A DNA stretch of 64,000 nucleotides from contig NZ_BAYB01000013.1 of the NCBI RefSeq assembly GCF_000685035.1, positions 186,001-250,000 of the forward strand, written 5' to 3'. Below the pieces are notes generated by a model. It had not been told where the DNA came from, ran no database searches, and saw nothing but the letters and a program-made list of their open reading frames with translations. Below are positions 63,365-64,000 of the stretch, in pieces; within the stretch, counting starts at the first letter, position 1, and each line of letters opens with the position of its first letter. This DNA comes from Paraburkholderia ferrariae NBRC 106233. Lineage in GTDB: Bacteria; Pseudomonadota; Gammaproteobacteria; Burkholderiales; Burkholderiaceae. Both the position numbers and the translations under genes were made by a program.

Positions 63365-63776
63365 ACTCATCGGGTTTCAGTTCAGGACGATGGATTTTCT
63401 CTACCTGACTATCGCCTTCTGCTCGTGCAGCGCCACGATTCCGGGTTGCCACGCGTTCAGCTCATCAGTCTCGCACTGTTGATTCCGTGCCGTTCGGTTT
63501 GTGCGGCCAAGTGGCCTGGTGCAATTTGCGTAGACAAAAAAAAGCCAGCTCATCCAGGCCGGCGGAAAAAGTTCTGGCAACTCCGAGGGCCAAGCCAGAA
63601 CTCGTCAATTAAATTATCCCGTGCTACTCATTCAGTTGCTGTGATGCGCATCACAGGAAAGACGCGAAAGATCCGGGCGACACGTTCTTCACTTCGCTAA
63701 AGTTGCCCACGCGAACTTCGTCGGGCCAGATTGCATTGATGGATGCGCGCCAGTTCCGCCAGTTACAGATTGCTGT
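63365..63776. other. Non-coding stretch with a CRP-type site
   Basis: About 400 bases with no recognisable gene. The only clear structure is the palindrome at 63640. Confidence 0.4.
63640..63655. promoter_or_regulatory. Perfect CRP-type palindrome
   Basis: TGTGATGCGCATCACA fits TGTGA-N6-TCACA without mismatch and is fully self-complementary. It would suit CRP/Vfr-like regulators. No intact gene follows closely, so its target is unknown. Confidence 0.5.
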
Positions 63777-63784
63777 TCATGCCA

Positions 63785-64000
63785 GGCGTTTCCCACTCAT
63801 GGTCAGATAGGACTCGCCTTGCACGTCACGTCCTTCAGCGCGCCGAGCCGTCCCGCGAGTCGCTCGGTCGGCGAGACGATGATGCCAGTGTTGATCTCGG
63901 CGATCTGCTGCTGCCTGGGCGTCGCATCCTTCTGCATCGACGATGCGCACCATCCGGCCATAACCAGTCGGATCGTCAGGTGTGACGGTCAGCACGCCAT
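63785..64000 (-). pseudogene. glmU: glmU fragment (partial, frameshifted)
   Basis: Minus-strand pieces match the uridyltransferase part of GlmU: VLTVTPDDPTGYGRMVRIV in one frame, QKDATPRQQQIAEINTGIIV in the next, and DVQGESYLTM back in the first. The needed frame changes and the abrupt end after YLT show a decayed fragment. It continues past the right edge. Confidence 0.65.

Noticed and set aside
63777..63995. 72-codon frame at the right end as a gene
   Set aside because: Its pieces match GlmU in alternating frames, so it is part of a decayed fragment.
1..64000. CRISPR arrays, tRNA or rRNA genes
   Set aside because: No regularly spaced repeats, tRNA cloverleaf or rRNA segments were recognised by eye; a tRNAscan/Infernal run would settle this.

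Overview
The window is a high-GC, gene-dense segment whose core, about 16.7-57.9 kb, is a complete molybdenum-nitrogenase (nif) island. The proteins, the nif/isc/fix organisation and the flanking gene content look betaproteobacterial, most like a free-living or plant-associated Paraburkholderia/Burkholderia. That genus call is inference from family resemblance; there is no rRNA in the window.

Layout. (1) 1-3.7 kb: a polyamine-type ABC importer operon with a DapA-family aldolase, all minus strand. (2) 4.0-5.0 kb: a decayed IS3-family insertion sequence cut off against (3) 5.0-12.4 kb: a tripartite ABC efflux operon (ABC-2 permease, RbbA-like ATPase/permease, HlyD adaptor, outer-membrane factor) with a divergent TetR regulator. 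(4) 12.5-16.2 kb: a signalling patch with an FNR-type regulator carrying four Fe-S cysteines, a stand-alone receiver, a PAS remnant and a histidine kinase that lacks its H-box. (5) 16.7-32.2 kb: a small orphan ORF and cowN on the plus strand, then minus-strand genes: modBAC plus a stand-alone Mop protein behind an LLM oxidoreductase and a globin-like gene with a ModE-box, then nifENX-orf-orf-fdxB-nifQ, then nifHDK with two small unknown genes. (6) 32.5-35.1 kb, plus strand: truncated haemoglobin, an unknown protein, an ankyrin protein, an ArsC/NifO-like protein and an FmdB zinc ribbon. (7) 35.4-44.2 kb, minus strand: a 14-gene nifB operon (nifB, fdxN, HesB, TPR-like, LRV Fe-S protein, two NifZ, DUF3024-like, nifS, nifT, DUF6129-like, a DegT homologue, a SIR2-like protein, ferredoxin). 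(8) 44.5-46.2 kb: nifA of the oxygen-sensitive type. (9) 46.5-57.9 kb, plus strand: iscS-iscU-iscA-iscA-hscA-fdx, then nifV-cysE(remnant)-nifW-fixABCX-ferredoxin-TPR-like. (10) 57.9-64 kb: an IclR regulator, an IS5-derived miniature element, an outer-membrane barrel protein, two polysaccharide genes and a glmU fragment.

Regulation can be read directly. Sigma-54 -24/-12 elements precede nifH, the divergent globin gene, nifE, nifB, the isc set, nifV and possibly nifA. Perfect TGT-N10-ACA NifA sites lie upstream of nifB and nifV, and a single one lies midway between the nifH and globin promoters. Functionally, NifA turns on the structural genes, FeMo-co assembly (nifB, E, N, X, Q, V), Fe-S supply (nifS plus a recruited isc set instead of nifU), electron supply (fixABCX and ferredoxins) and Mo uptake, together with several unexplained small proteins. 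The most interesting of these are an adjacent pair of enzyme-fold proteins, SIR2-like and DegT-like, that both appear to have lost catalytic residues.
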